62,063 bases of DNA from an uncultured Sphingomonadaceae bacterium (GCA_903871605.1 CAIQHF010000032.1:1-62063), one strand, 5' to 3'; shown: positions 27,767-36,856, counted from the stretch's first letter. Made by a program: numbers and translations. Notes: generated by a model not told the origin, from the sequence alone.

Positions 27767-28795
27767 TCAGGCGGCCTTCTGCAGATGACGCCGCCCGAGC
27801 AGCTCGGCGATCTGCACCGCGTTCAACGCCGCGCCCTTGCGCAGATTGTCGCTGACGCACCACAGCACCAGTCCGTTCTCGACGGTCGGATCCTCGCGGA
27901 CGCGGCTGACAAAGGTGGCGAACTCGCCGACGCACTCGATCGGCGTCGTATAGCCGCCATCCTCGCGCTTATCGATCAGCATGATACCGGGCGCCTCGCG
28001 CAGGATGTCCTGCGCCTCCTTGGCGCTGATCTCGTTCTCGAACTCGATGTTGATCGCCTCGCTATGCCCGACGAACACCGGCACGCGCACGCAGGTCGCG
28101 ACCACCTTGATCTTGGGATCGAGGATCTTCTTGGTCTCGACCACCATCTTCCACTCTTCCTTGGTGAAGCCGTCGTCGAGGAAGCTATCGATGTGCGGGA
28201 TCACGTTGAACGCGATCTGCTTGGTGAACTTTTTCGGCTCGGCCGAATCGCCGACGAAGATGTTGCGGCTCTGCTCGAACAGTTCGTCCATGCCCGCCTT
28301 GCCCGCGCCCGACACCGACTGGTAGGTCGAGACGACGACGCGCGTGATCTTGGCAGCATCATGCAGCGGCTTGAGCGCCACCACCATCTGCGCGGTCGAG
28401 CAGTTGGGGTTGGCGATGATGTTCTTCCTGAGATAGCCGTCGATCGCTTCGGGGTTCACCTCGGGGACGATCAACGGGATGTCCGGGTCCATCCGGTAGA
28501 GCGACGAATTGTCGATCACCGTGCAGCCCGCCTTGGCGAAGCGCGGTGCGTGGATCTTGGTCGCCTCCGAGCCGATCGCGAACAGCGCCATGTCCCATCC
28601 CGCCGGATCGAAATGGTCGATATTCTTGATCGTCAGCATCTTGCCGGTGTCGCCGAACTCGACCTGCGTGCCCTGCGACCGGCCGCTCGCGAGCACCGCG
28701 ATCTCGTCGATCGGGAACTCGCGCTCGGCGAGGATCGCGAGCATCTCGCGCCCGACATTGCCGGTGGCTCCCGCCACGACGACCCGATACCCCAT
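27767..28795 (-). CDS. asd: Aspartate-semialdehyde dehydrogenase
   Basis: Reduces aspartyl phosphate to aspartate semialdehyde for lysine/diaminopimelate, threonine and methionine. The 342-residue protein begins with the Rossmann loop VVVAGATGNVGREML; the catalytic Cys132 is in IIANPNCSTAQM; VSTYQSVSGAGKAGMDEL is the family signature and VRVPVFVGHSE holds the catalytic His region. The ATG at 28795 starts right at the nucleotide-binding strand. Monocistronic: no other lysine gene is adjacent, though dapF is at 38916. Confidence 0.95.
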   Translation of the reverse strand: MGYRVVVAGATGNVGREMLAILAEREFPIDEIAVLASGRSQGTQVEFGDTGKMLTIKNIDHFDPAGWDMALFAIGSEATKIHAPRFAKAGCTVIDNSSLYRMDPDIPLIVPEVNPEAIDGYLRKNIIANPNCSTAQMVVALKPLHDAAKITRVVVSTYQSVSGAGKAGMDELFEQSRNIFVGDSAEPKKFTKQIAFNVIPHIDSFLDDGFTKEEWKMVVETKKILDPKIKVVATCVRVPVFVGHSEAINIEFENEISAKEAQDILREAPGIMLIDKREDGGYTTPIECVGEFATFVSRVREDPTVENGLVLWCVSDNLRKGAALNAVQIAELLGRRHLQKAA

Positions 28796-28899
28796 GTCAA
28801 AACTCCAAGCTCGAATATTGCGTGGTCGCGCATAGTCGCTTGGCGCTTGTTGTCCAAGGGGTCTGGGCTTGAGAGTGGCGAAGCTCGGCTTGCTTCAAG

Positions 28900-29010
28900 C
28901 CCTCTCCCTCAGGGAGAGGGTTGGGTGAGGGTGTCCAACCTCAGAGGTGGGACGCGCCGGCTGCGCCGCCGCTCCCCCTCACCCCAACCCTCTCCCCGCC
29001 GGGGAGAGGG
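28900..29010. repeat. Type-C palindromic repeat (copy 2)
   Basis: A 111-bp element with the same plan as the one at 5192: CCCTCTCCC..GGGAGAGGG-TTGGGTGAGGG, a core with AACCTC..AGGTGGGACGCG, and CCCTCACCCCAACCC plus CTCCCCGCCGGGGAG. It lies between the DPP IV-like peptidase and asd, both on the - strand. Confidence 0.8.
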
Positions 29011-29029
29011 GGTGGCGCCGGTCTAAGCC

Positions 29030-31267
29030 TTACTGCCCGCCCCTCCCGAGCACCTTCTCGTCGAGGAACCGCTCGATCGTCTTCTCGACATGCGCCTGCC
29101 GGCCCTCGCCCGCAATATGATGCGTCTGGCCGACATACAGCATCATCTCGAATGGCGTGTCGGTCTCCTGCAACCGGTTGATCAGCGCGGCCGAATTCTC
29201 GAACACGACATTGTCGTCGGAAAGCCCGTGCATCAGCAGCATCGGCGTCTTGATCGACGGCGCCTCGGCGATTGCGTCCGACGACGCATAGACCTGCGGC
29301 ACGGTCGCCGGATTGCCGAGGAAGCGCTCGGTATAGTGCGTGTCGTACAGCTCCCAGCGCGTCACCGGCGCCCCCGCGACGCCCGCGGCATACAGCCCCG
29401 GCGGCGCCGCCTCGAGCATCTTGAGCGTCATATAGCCGCCATAGGACCAGCCGAAGATCGCGATCTTCCTGGGGTCGACATATTTCTGCTGCTGCAGCCA
29501 GCGCGCGCCGGTCGCCTGGTCGGCGACCTCGACGCTGCCCATCGCGTGATAGATCTGGTCGCCGAAGGCGGTGCCGCGATTGGCCGAGCCGCGATTGTCG
29601 ATCTGGACGTAGATCCAGCCCTTCGACACCCAATATTGCGGCAGCGGCCCCATCCACGCGCGCTTGACCTGTTGCGCGCCCGGCCCGCCATAATGTTCGA
29701 AGAACACCGGATAGCGCTTGCCGGGCACCAGCCGGGGGGTGATCATCTCATAATGGAGGTCGCTGCCGTCGGCGGCCTTGATCGTGCCGTAGGTGACGGG
29801 GCGGTGTGCCGCGAGATAGGGCGCATAGGGGTGCGCGGCGTCGAGCTTGTTCTCCTCGATCCACGACACGCGCTTGCCCGTCGCGTCGGCGAGATAGACC
29901 TGCGGCGGCTGGCTCGGGCTCGATCGCGTGACGAGCAGATGCGTTGCCGCCTTGTCCATCACCGCGTCGTTCCAATAGCCGCGCTCGGTCAGGCGCTGCG
30001 GCTCGCCCGGGTGGAGATAGTCGACCGCGTAGATCTGGCTTTCGAGAACGTCGTCCTTGTTGGCGGCGAAATAGACGCGGTGCAGCGCCTCGTCGACGCC
30101 GATCACGCCAGTCGGGTGCGACTGGGCATTGGTCTCGACCGTCCAGTCGCCGTGCGTGAGCTGCGTCCACTGGCCGCCGACATAGCGGTAGAGGTGGAGG
30201 AAGCCGGTGCGCTCCGAGCCCCAGATCAGGCTGCCGTCCGAGAGCGGGCGGAAGTCGTCGTTGAGCGTGATCCAGGTCTTCGAGGTCTCGGTGATCAGCA
30301 CTTTCGCCGCGCCCGTCGCAGGATCGGCCGCGAGCAGGTCGAGCGTCTTCTGGTCGCGGCTTTCGCGCTGGACGTAGAGCGTGCGCCCATCCTTCGACCA
30401 GTCGACGCGCGCGAGGTAGATGTCGGGATCGCTGCCGAGATCGACCTTTTCGCGATGCGATCCATCGGCGGCCATCACCGTTAGCGACACCGCGACATTG
30501 GGGCTGCCGGCGGCGGGATAGCGCTGGTCGAAGGTCCTGGTGCCGTCGGCGCCGATCGCGGCGCGGGTCACCGTCTTGACGGAGGCTTCATCATAGCATT
30601 CGACCGCGACATGACCGTCGCCCGGCGCCCACCAGGTGCCGGTGGTGCGGTCCATTTCCTCTTGGGCGGCGAACTCGGCGGTGCCGCAGGTGACGGTGCC
30701 CCCGCCCTCCTTGGTGAGCGGCTTCTCCTTGCCGGTCGCGAGATCGAGCGCGACCAGATTCTGGTCGCGCACGAAGCTGACATAGCGGCCGCCTTCGGAG
30801 ACGTGCGCGTCGATCTCGGACTGCGGCGTATCGGTCAGCCGGCGGACTTGGCCGTCAAGCGAGGCCAGATAGAGGTCGCCGTCGATCGGCACGAGGATGG
30901 TCTTGCCGTCGGGCGCCCAGTCGTAATCGACGATGCCCTTGGTGCCGCCGACGCGCGCGCGTTCGCGACGCATCTTCTCGGCCTCCGATATCTCGGCGCC
31001 CGAGCCGACCTTCTTGCTGTCGACGAGCATGCGCTCAGCGCCGCTGGCCGTGTCGACCGCCCACAGATCGTAGCGCTCGCGCTCGTCCGCGCGCGGCTTG
31101 AGCAGCGTCGCAAGCTTGCCGTCGGGCGACAGTTGGACGTCGCGCGGCGTCGGGCCGGACAGCGACGGGCTCGCATAGATGCGATCGATGGTGAGCGGCT
31201 TCTGCGGGACGCCCGGTGGCGGAGCGGCGGCGAGGAGCAGCGGGAGGGCGAGGAGGATGTGGCGCAT
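29030..31267 (-). CDS. S9 family (dipeptidyl peptidase IV type) exported serine peptidase
   Basis: A 745-residue enzyme with an N-terminal signal sequence (hydrophobic core HILLALPLLLAAAP), a beta-propeller domain (about 40-500) and a C-terminal alpha/beta-hydrolase domain. The nucleophile is Ser608 in FGWSYGGYM; the acid is in HGLSDDNV and the His in GQTHHI. FAAQEEMDR provides the paired Glu that bind the substrate amino terminus in DPP IV, so it likely removes X-Pro dipeptides in the periplasm. The start at 31267 is preferred; an ATG 12 codons upstream sits at the edge of a repeat. Confidence 0.9.
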   Translation of the reverse strand: MRHILLALPLLLAAAPPPGVPQKPLTIDRIYASPSLSGPTPRDVQLSPDGKLATLLKPRADERERYDLWAVDTASGAERMLVDSKKVGSGAEISEAEKMRRERARVGGTKGIVDYDWAPDGKTILVPIDGDLYLASLDGQVRRLTDTPQSEIDAHVSEGGRYVSFVRDQNLVALDLATGKEKPLTKEGGGTVTCGTAEFAAQEEMDRTTGTWWAPGDGHVAVECYDEASVKTVTRAAIGADGTRTFDQRYPAAGSPNVAVSLTVMAADGSHREKVDLGSDPDIYLARVDWSKDGRTLYVQRESRDQKTLDLLAADPATGAAKVLITETSKTWITLNDDFRPLSDGSLIWGSERTGFLHLYRYVGGQWTQLTHGDWTVETNAQSHPTGVIGVDEALHRVYFAANKDDVLESQIYAVDYLHPGEPQRLTERGYWNDAVMDKAATHLLVTRSSPSQPPQVYLADATGKRVSWIEENKLDAAHPYAPYLAAHRPVTYGTIKAADGSDLHYEMITPRLVPGKRYPVFFEHYGGPGAQQVKRAWMGPLPQYWVSKGWIYVQIDNRGSANRGTAFGDQIYHAMGSVEVADQATGARWLQQQKYVDPRKIAIFGWSYGGYMTLKMLEAAPPGLYAAGVAGAPVTRWELYDTHYTERFLGNPATVPQVYASSDAIAEAPSIKTPMLLMHGLSDDNVVFENSAALINRLQETDTPFEMMLYVGQTHHIAGEGRQAHVEKTIERFLDEKVLGRGGQ

Positions 31268-31303
31268 GCGTTTGGTGTTAACGCGCGTTTTCGCGCTCGT
31301 CAT

Positions 31304-31404
31304 CCTCCCCTCCCCTTCAGGGGAGGGGCCGGGGGTGGGGCGTCGCTACAATCGCCGCGTCTGAAGAGAGGCCCCACCCCAACCCCTCCCCTGAAGGGGA
31401 GGGG
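31304..31404. repeat. Type-C-like palindromic repeat (copy 3, variant)
   Basis: The left half is CCCCTCCCCTTCAGGGGAGGGG with GGGGGTGGGGC, the right half GGCCCCACCCCAACCCC with CTCCCCTGAAGGGGAG. The architecture is the same as the elements at 5192 and 28900 but with a different core and length. It lies between rplS and the peptidase gene. Confidence 0.7.
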
Positions 31405-31476
31405 CTTCAGACAAGAAAAGGGCGCCAGCGGCTTCCGCCACCGACGCCCTCATCAGTCCGCGAGGACCGAAAGGCG

Positions 31477-31857
31477 TTACGCCTTGGCCTTCTCGCGATT
31501 GTCCTTGCGCTCGGCGATGCGCGCCGACTTGCCGGTGCGGCCGCGCAGATAATAGAGCTTGGCGCGACGCACGACGCCGCGGCGCACGACCTCGATCGAA
31601 TCGACGTTGGGCGAATAGAGCGGGAAGACGCGCTCGACGCCCTCGCCGAACGAGATCTTGCGCACGGTGAAGCTCGAACCCATGCCGCGGTTGGCGCGCG
31701 CGATGCACACGCCCTCGAACGCCTGGACGCGGGTGCGCTCGCCTTCGACGACCTTGACGCCGACCTTGATCGTGTCGCCGGGGCGGAATTCGGGGATCTT
31801 CTTGGTTTCGTTGAAATGCGCGATGGCCTCGGCCTCGAGCGTCTGGATCAGGTTCAT
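31477..31857 (-). CDS. rplS: 50S ribosomal protein L19
   Basis: A 126-residue ribosomal protein at the 30S-50S interface. [29 protein letters not shown] and [26 protein letters not shown] are typical, and the C-terminal [18 protein letters not shown] is the L19 signature. It is about ten residues longer than E. coli L19. Its ATG overlaps the trmD stop as ATGA, the classical trmD-rplS junction. Last gene of the ffh-rpsP-rimM-trmD-rplS group. Confidence 0.96.
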   Translation of the reverse strand: MNLIQTLEAEAIAHFNETKKIPEFRPGDTIKVGVKVVEGERTRVQAFEGVCIARANRGMGSSFTVRKISFGEGVERVFPLYSPNVDSIEVVRRGVVRRAKLYYLRGRTGKSARIAERKDNREKAKA

Positions 31858-32600
31858 GACTTCGTCGTCCCGTCTTCGTGCCGCGCGCCAGAGGGCGACC
31901 GACCCGGCGCGCCACCGTGGCGCTCCCAAAGGTCCGGCCGCCTTAGCCGTGTGATGGTCTCGGCCTCGGCTTTGCGCCAGGCGTCGATCCTCGCATGATC
32001 CCCCGATCGCAGCACCTGCGGGATCGTGCGCCCTTCCCATGTCGTGGGTCGGGTATAATGCGGATATTCGAGCAGCCCCGTCTCGAAGCTTTCGTCATCC
32101 CCGCTGGAAGCCGCGCCCATTACGCCGGGAAGCAGCCGGATGCAAGCGTCGAGCAGCGTCAGCGCCGCCATCTCGCCGCCGGAGAGGATATAGTCGCCGA
32201 TCGACACTTCCTCGATCGACCGCGCGTCGAACAGGCGCTGGTCGATCCCCTCGAATCGGCCGCACAGGATGAGCGCGCCGGGGCCGTCCGCGAGGCTGCG
32301 GACGCGGGCCTGGGCGAGCGGCGTTCCGCGCGGCGTCATCGCCAGGATCGGCAGGTCGGGTCGGCGCGCAGCGGTGGCGTCGAGCGCGCTCGCCAGCACG
32401 TCGGCGCGCATCACCATGCCCGCGCCCCCACCCGCCGGCGTGTCGTCGACCGAGCGGTGCCGGTCGGTGGCGAAGTCGCGAATCTGGACCGCGTCGAGCG
32501 TCCACTTGCCCTCGGCGAGCGCGCGGCCGGCGAGGCTGGTGCCGAGCGGTCCCGGAAACATCTCGGGATAGAGGGTGAGGATCGCGGCGGTGAAGCTCAT
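31854..32600 (-). CDS. trmD: tRNA (guanine37-N1)-methyltransferase
   Basis: Methylates G37 of tRNAs reading CNN codons, preventing +1 frameshifts. The 248-residue SPOUT enzyme has the N-terminal [19 protein letters not shown], the AdoMet-binding trefoil-knot motif [13 protein letters not shown], and [33 protein letters not shown] is a further TrmD block, and a C-terminal tRNA-binding segment with YPHYTRP follows. It overlaps rplS by ATGA. It is separated from rimM by two extra genes, unlike the compact operon of most bacteria. Confidence 0.95.
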   Translation of the reverse strand: MSFTAAILTLYPEMFPGPLGTSLAGRALAEGKWTLDAVQIRDFATDRHRSVDDTPAGGGAGMVMRADVLASALDATAARRPDLPILAMTPRGTPLAQARVRSLADGPGALILCGRFEGIDQRLFDARSIEEVSIGDYILSGGEMAALTLLDACIRLLPGVMGAASSGDDESFETGLLEYPHYTRPTTWEGRTIPQVLRSGDHARIDAWRKAEAETITRLRRPDLWERHGGAPGRSPSGARHEDGTTKS

Positions 32601-32690
32601 ATGTCAGACGCGGTCATACACCGACACACCCGGCGTCGTGCCGAGACTTCACGCTTCGATAAGGCAGCGGATCGAGCAGCCCGGGAAATT

Positions 32691-32753
32691 TTAACCCGCG
32701 CCGCCGCCGCCGGGCATCTTGATCGCAATAGGAGCTGAAGCAAATAGGGTCAT
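32691..32753 (-). CDS. Possible 20-residue microprotein ending in a Gly run
   Basis: A short frame with ATG at 32753 and TAA at 32691-32693, coding for 20 residues that begin MTLFASAP and end KMPGGGGAG. The ribosome site is excellent: AAGGAGATCGAT directly before the ATG, the strongest in this neighbourhood. The 190 bases around it hold no other gene. It lies downstream of the 339-residue membrane protein and upstream of trmD on the same strand. I know no family for it; it could also be a leader peptide or a chance frame. Confidence 0.45.
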   Translation of the reverse strand: MTLFASAPIAIKMPGGGGAG

Positions 32754-32790
32754 ATCGATCTCCTTCGCCGATGTAGGCAATCCGACCAAC

Positions 32791-33810
32791 TCAAGCAACC
32801 CCCGTGCCCAGCGTATCCGTTTGCGAGGGCGCGTCGGCCGGCGCGTGCGGGCGCCATCCCAATTCGATAGTCGTATAAGGCAGCAACGGTGTAAATATCT
32901 CGATAACGACGCGGCGACCGTCGGTTTCCTGCGGGCGATCGTTTTGGCGGGCCGGCGTCTTGGCCTGCGCGTAGACCTGATATCCCTTGGGATGATTGAC
33001 CGTGAACAGTAAACGATCGGATGGACGCATCCCGCACCAGCTGGTCGTGTCGCGCGCAAATTTGCAGTTGCGCACCTTCGACATCACGAACACCTTGCCA
33101 CCGGGCGCAATCTCGATTTCCTTGGGAAAACTATACCAGCGCTGGAAGGTGGAATCGGTCGCATTCTCCTGCGCATTGGCGATCTGAGCCGCATCGAGCT
33201 CCACTTTCCCGATCTTCCAGCTGAGCAGCTGCGGCGGCTGGTTGTTCCAGTCAGCATCGAGGAACAGGCGTGGTTTCAGAAACTTCGTGTCGGCGCTGAT
33301 GTTGAGCACGCTGTAGCTGATCGTCTGCTCGTAGACGATCGCGTCCCCGTCCGCCGATCCGCCGGGTTTCTCGTCGATGAGGTCGATGACGACGTTGGTG
33401 CCCAGCCAGAGGAATTCGGCGGTCTGAAGCATGTCCTCGATCATCGCGGTATAGGTGTCGGGATAGCGCTTGAGATAGGCCGCGTTGATCACGCTCTTCT
33501 CCACCTCGTGGATTTCGCTCTTGATCTCGTCCTGAAAGCGTTGCCGGGAAATCCGCTCGATGCCCAGCGACACGACGCCGCCGACGATGAAGGCGATGCC
33601 AAGATCGCGAACCAGATCGAGGACGAGTCGCGCCGGCCAGAACGGCACGAGCTTTCCCTCCTCCATATGACCCATGATCACGCTATATATCAGCAGCAGC
33701 AGCGTTCCGCCGATGAGCACGACACGGCCGTCGTCTAGCTGCAGGACCCGCGCCGGCGCCTTCGCCGGCTTGGGGTCTAAGCTCTCCTGCTTGTCCTCGC
33801 TGTCCGACAC
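32791..33810 (-). CDS. Hypothetical membrane protein inserted between rimM and trmD
   Basis: A 339-residue protein with GTG start. An acidic cytoplasmic N-terminus leads to two membrane helices (about residues 32-46 and 66-86), then a helical segment (RISRQRFQDEIKSEIHEVEK) and a large soluble, strand-rich domain. I recognise no family. Its DNA looks less GC-rich and less strongly codon-biased than the neighbouring ribosomal genes, and an AT-richer spacer at 33811-33886 precedes it. It interrupts an otherwise conserved translation operon, so acquisition by transfer is likely. A sensor or defence role is possible but unsupported. Confidence 0.75.
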   Translation of the reverse strand: MSDSEDKQESLDPKPAKAPARVLQLDDGRVVLIGGTLLLLIYSVIMGHMEEGKLVPFWPARLVLDLVRDLGIAFIVGGVVSLGIERISRQRFQDEIKSEIHEVEKSVINAAYLKRYPDTYTAMIEDMLQTAEFLWLGTNVVIDLIDEKPGGSADGDAIVYEQTISYSVLNISADTKFLKPRLFLDADWNNQPPQLLSWKIGKVELDAAQIANAQENATDSTFQRWYSFPKEIEIAPGGKVFVMSKVRNCKFARDTTSWCGMRPSDRLLFTVNHPKGYQVYAQAKTPARQNDRPQETDGRRVVIEIFTPLLPYTTIELGWRPHAPADAPSQTDTLGTGVA

Positions 33811-33886
33811 GGCGCCCCCGATCGATCAGTACTAATCACGCCATTTCCTACCAGTCCAGCGTCGCGAAGACGCGAACGTCGGGCGT

Positions 33887-34210
33887 CTATCGCCGCGTCC
33901 AGCGGATCACCGCGCTCGCGATCGCGACTCCGATCAGCCACAGCACCGCATAGGCCAGGAAGATGCGGGCGAGCGGCGACAGCATCGCGGCGTCGAACGG
34001 CAGCTTGTTGGCCTCGCGGAACTGGTCATAGGAGGCGAGGAACGACGAGGCGACCATCGCGAACATCAGCAGCGGCACGCCTGCCGGCGCCACGAAGCGA
34101 TAGACCCGCAGCCGCCGCGGGAAACGCCGCGCGACCAGCCACACCATCGTGCCGGTGAAGCTCGCCTGCACCAGCAGCAGCAGCAGGAAGAAGAGCGACG
34201 GGCCGTCCAT
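33887..34210 (-). CDS. Small membrane protein after rimM
   Basis: A 107-residue protein with three predicted membrane helices: residues about 4-24, 40-58 and 80-103. The ATG at 34210 follows the rimM stop with one base between, suggesting translational coupling; a longer version starting inside rimM at 34234 would add eight residues. Basic loops (RRFPRRLRVYR) place the helix ends near the cytoplasm. Function unknown. Confidence 0.72.
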   Translation of the reverse strand: MDGPSLFFLLLLLVQASFTGTMVWLVARRFPRRLRVYRFVAPAGVPLLMFAMVASSFLASYDQFREANKLPFDAAMLSPLARIFLAYAVLWLIGVAIASAVIRWTRR

Positions 34211-34211
34211 C

Positions 34212-34688
34212 TCAGCCGTCCACGAATTCGACATGGACGCGGATCGGCGGCCCGAGATCGTCGACGCCGGCCGCGACGGGGACGAGGAAGCGTTTGCCGT
34301 CGGGGCGCTCGATCTCGATCAGGTCGCCCGCGCCGTAATTCTCGACCGCGACGATGCGGCCGAGCGCGGCGCCGTCGGTCGAGACCGCTTGGCTGTCGAG
34401 CAGGTCGGCATGATAATATTCACCCTCGGCGAGCGGCGGCAGCGCGTCGCGCGGGATGGTGAGCGGGGTGCCGCGCAGCGCCTCGGCGGCGGTGCGGTCG
34501 GTCACCTCGGCGAAGCGCGCGACCGCGCCATTGGGGCCGGGGCGCACCGACTTGAGCGTCAGCGTGGTGGCGCCCGCCTGGAGCCGCGGGTAGTGCGCGA
34601 GGTCGTCGGTGAACAGCTTGAGGCGGAGTTCGCCCTGGATGCCGTGCGCGCCGACGACGGCGGCGAGGGTGACCGACTTCTCGCTCAT
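34212..34688 (-). CDS. rimM: Ribosome maturation factor RimM
   Basis: Assists late assembly of the 30S head by binding S19. The 158-residue protein has the N-terminal VVGAHGIQGELRLKLFTD (signature G-x-x-G-E-x-x-V/L) and a PRC-barrel second half with VENYGAGDLIEIERPDGKRFLVP. The ATG at 34688 has GAGG nine bases upstream. A type-A palindromic repeat lies between rpsP and rimM, so the two may have different mRNA stability despite sharing the operon. Confidence 0.94.
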   Translation of the reverse strand: MSEKSVTLAAVVGAHGIQGELRLKLFTDDLAHYPRLQAGATTLTLKSVRPGPNGAVARFAEVTDRTAAEALRGTPLTIPRDALPPLAEGEYYHADLLDSQAVSTDGAALGRIVAVENYGAGDLIEIERPDGKRFLVPVAAGVDDLGPPIRVHVEFVDG

Positions 34689-34701
34689 CTGCGCAACCTC
34701 T

Positions 34702-34779
34702 CCGTTCGTGTCGAGCGAAGTCGAGACACGCTCACGCGGCGCCTGCAACACGTCCCTCGACTACGCTCGGGACGAACGG
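34702..34779. repeat. Type-A palindromic repeat between rpsP and rimM
   Basis: The arms CCGTTCGTGTCGAGCGAAG and the complementary CTACGCTCGGGACGAACGG enclose a short variable core. It belongs to the same family as the copies at 40031, 40139, 43906, 48978 and 51102. It is placed inside a translation operon, where a stable hairpin could modulate the relative expression of flanking genes. Confidence 0.8.
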
Positions 34780-34809
34780 GGAGAGGAATGAGCCCCCTCC
34801 CCACTACGA

Positions 34810-35244
34810 TCACGCCTCGTTGGTCTCTTCCGCGGGCGTCTCGGCCGGAGCCTCTTCCTTCGGCGCGGCGGCTGCGGCCGCAGCCGCCTCGGCCGCTTCG
34901 TTCGCCGCGGTCACCTTGGCGGCACGCTCCTCGGCGCGCTCCTTGGCCTTGTCGCCGGCTTCGCCCTTCTTGAGGTTCGAGCGCGCGGCGCGCTCCTTGA
35001 TGCCGGCGGCGTCGAGGAAGCGGGCGACGCGATCGGTCGGCTGCGCGCCGACCGACAGCCAATGCTTGGCGCGCTCGCCGTCGAGGATCACGCGCTTCTC
35101 GTCGCCCTTGGGGAGCATCGGGTTGTAGGTGCCGATCTTCTCGAGGAAGGCGCCATCGCGCGGCGCGGTCGAGTTGGCGACGACGATGCGATAATAGGGA
35201 CGCTTCTTGGCACCACCACGCGACAGACGGATCGAAACGGACAT
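34810..35244 (-). CDS. rpsP: 30S ribosomal protein S16 with C-terminal extension
   Basis: The first 80 or so of 144 residues are a normal S16 ([49 protein letters not shown]). The remaining 60 form an Ala/Glu/Lys-rich low-complexity tail, much longer than the 82-residue E. coli protein; such tails are common in alphaproteobacterial S16. The ATG at 35244 is preceded by AAGGA. Order ffh-rpsP-rimM is the usual one. Confidence 0.95.
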   Translation of the reverse strand: MSVSIRLSRGGAKKRPYYRIVVANSTAPRDGAFLEKIGTYNPMLPKGDEKRVILDGERAKHWLSVGAQPTDRVARFLDAAGIKERAARSNLKKGEAGDKAKERAEERAAKVTAANEAAEAAAAAAAAPKEEAPAETPAEETNEA

Positions 35245-35271
35245 TCTGGTATTCCTTCTACTGATTTGATC

Positions 35272-35354
35272 CGTCATCCCGGACTTGATCCGGGATCCAG
35301 CGCTTCGGGCGGTATCGCCTGAGGCCCTGGATCCTGACTTTCGTCAGGATGACG
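35272..35354. repeat. Type-B palindromic repeat (copy 2)
   Basis: CGTCATCCCGGACTTGATC...GGATCC at the left and GGATCCTGACTTTCGTCAGG ATGACG at the right; each half forms a hairpin and the outer ends are complementary. It lies between ffh and rpsP on their shared transcript. Confidence 0.8.
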
Positions 35355-35371
35355 ACGGTTGTTCAACTAAC

Positions 35372-36856
35372 TCACTTCTTCTTCATGAAATTCTCGAAGC
35401 CGGGCGGGAGCCCCTGCCCACCGGGCAAGCCCGGCAGACCACCAAGGCCGCCACCACCCCCCGGCGGCATCCCGCCTCCGGGTCCGCCCAGACCGCCGAG
35501 GCCACCCATGCCCCCGCCGCCCTTGCCGAACATGGCGGCGAGCCCCTTGAGGCCGCCCATCTTCTTCATCTTCTTCATCATCGTCGCCATTTCCTGATGC
35601 ATCTTCAGGATCTTGTTGACGTCCTGCACCGTGGTGCCGGAACCCTTGGCGACGCGGATCTTGCGCTTGGCGTTGAGCAGCTCGGGCTTGGCCCGCTCCT
35701 TGGGGGTCATCGAGCCGATGATCGCGTCCATGTGGATCAGGATCTTGTCGTCGACCTGCCCGTTGGCCATCGCGTTCTTCACCTTGGCGATGCCGGGCAG
35801 CATCGAGGCGAGCGCGCCGAGGCCGCCCATCTTGCGCATCTGCGCGAGCTGGCCGCGCAGGTCGTTGAGGTCGAACTGCCCCTTCGACATGCGATCGGCG
35901 AGCTTCTCGGCATCCTCCGCCTTGATGCTCTCGGCAGCACGCTCGACCAGCGACACGACGTCGCCCATGCCGAGGATGCGGCCCGCGACGCGCGACGGCT
36001 GGAACAGCTCGAGCCCGTCGAGCTTCTCGCCGGTGCCGACGAACTTGATCGGCTTGCCGGTCACCGCGCGCATCGACAGCGCCGCGCCGCCGCGCGCGTC
36101 GCCGTCCATCCGGGTCAGCACGACACCGGTGAGCGGCACCTGGTCGGAGAAGTTCTTGGCGACGTTGACCGCGTCCTGGCCGGTCAGCGCATCGACGACG
36201 AGCAGGATTTCCTGAGGCCTGGTGACGTCGGCGACCGCCTTCATCTCGTCCATCAGCGCCTGGTCGACATGCAGTCGGCCCGCCGTATCGAGGATCAGCA
36301 CGTCGAAGCCCTGCAGCTTGGCGGCATTGAGCGCGCGGCGCGCAATATCGACCGGCTGCTGACCCGCGACGATCGGCAGCGTCGCGACCTCGGCCTGGAC
36401 GCCGAGCACCGCGAGCTGCTCCTGCGCCGCGGGACGATTGACGTCGAGCGAGGCGAGCAGGACCTTCTTGCGACCGCGCTCGCGCAGGCGCTTGGCGATC
36501 TTGGCGGTGGTCGTCGTCTTGCCCGAGCCCTGCAGGCCGACCATCATCACGATCGCGGGCGGGGTGACGTCGAGCTCGAGATCGGATGCTTCCGAGCCGA
36601 GCATCTCGGTCAGCGCATCGTTGACGATCTTGACGACCTGCTGGCCGGGCGTGATCGAGCGCAGCACCGACTGGCCGATCGCCGCCTCGGTCACCTTGTC
36701 GACGAAATCGCGTACCACGGGCAGCGCGACGTCGGCCTCGAGCAGCGCGATGCGCACCTCGCGCAGCGCCGCGCGCACGTCCGCCTCATTGAGCGCACCA
36801 CGACCGCGCAGGCGGTCGAAGACCCCACCCAGCCTTTCGCTCAGACTCTCGAACAT
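35372..36856 (-). CDS. ffh: Signal recognition particle protein Ffh
   Basis: The SRP GTPase that binds signal sequences and 4.5S RNA. The 494-residue protein has an N domain (SLSERLGGVFDRLRGRGAL), G domain with GLQGSGKTT (residues 107-115), DTAGRLHVD and TRMDGDARGG, and a Met-rich M domain with the RNA-binding VAKGSGTTVQDVN. It ends in an unusual tail of about 60 residues made largely of Gly, Met and Pro. The ATG at 36856 has AGGAG nine bases upstream. Its receptor FtsY is at 41283. Confidence 0.96.
   Translation of the reverse strand: MFESLSERLGGVFDRLRGRGALNEADVRAALREVRIALLEADVALPVVRDFVDKVTEAAIGQSVLRSITPGQQVVKIVNDALTEMLGSEASDLELDVTPPAIVMMVGLQGSGKTTTTAKIAKRLRERGRKKVLLASLDVNRPAAQEQLAVLGVQAEVATLPIVAGQQPVDIARRALNAAKLQGFDVLILDTAGRLHVDQALMDEMKAVADVTRPQEILLVVDALTGQDAVNVAKNFSDQVPLTGVVLTRMDGDARGGAALSMRAVTGKPIKFVGTGEKLDGLELFQPSRVAGRILGMGDVVSLVERAAESIKAEDAEKLADRMSKGQFDLNDLRGQLAQMRKMGGLGALASMLPGIAKVKNAMANGQVDDKILIHMDAIIGSMTPKERAKPELLNAKRKIRVAKGSGTTVQDVNKILKMHQEMATMMKKMKKMGGLKGLAAMFGKGGGGMGGLGGLGGPGGGMPPGGGGGLGGLPGLPGGQGLPPGFENFMKKK

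Noticed and set aside
31268-31303. 12-codon N-terminal extension of the DPP IV-like peptidase
   Set aside because: Possible, but its ribosome site is formed by the edge of a G/C repeat. The signal peptide is complete without it.
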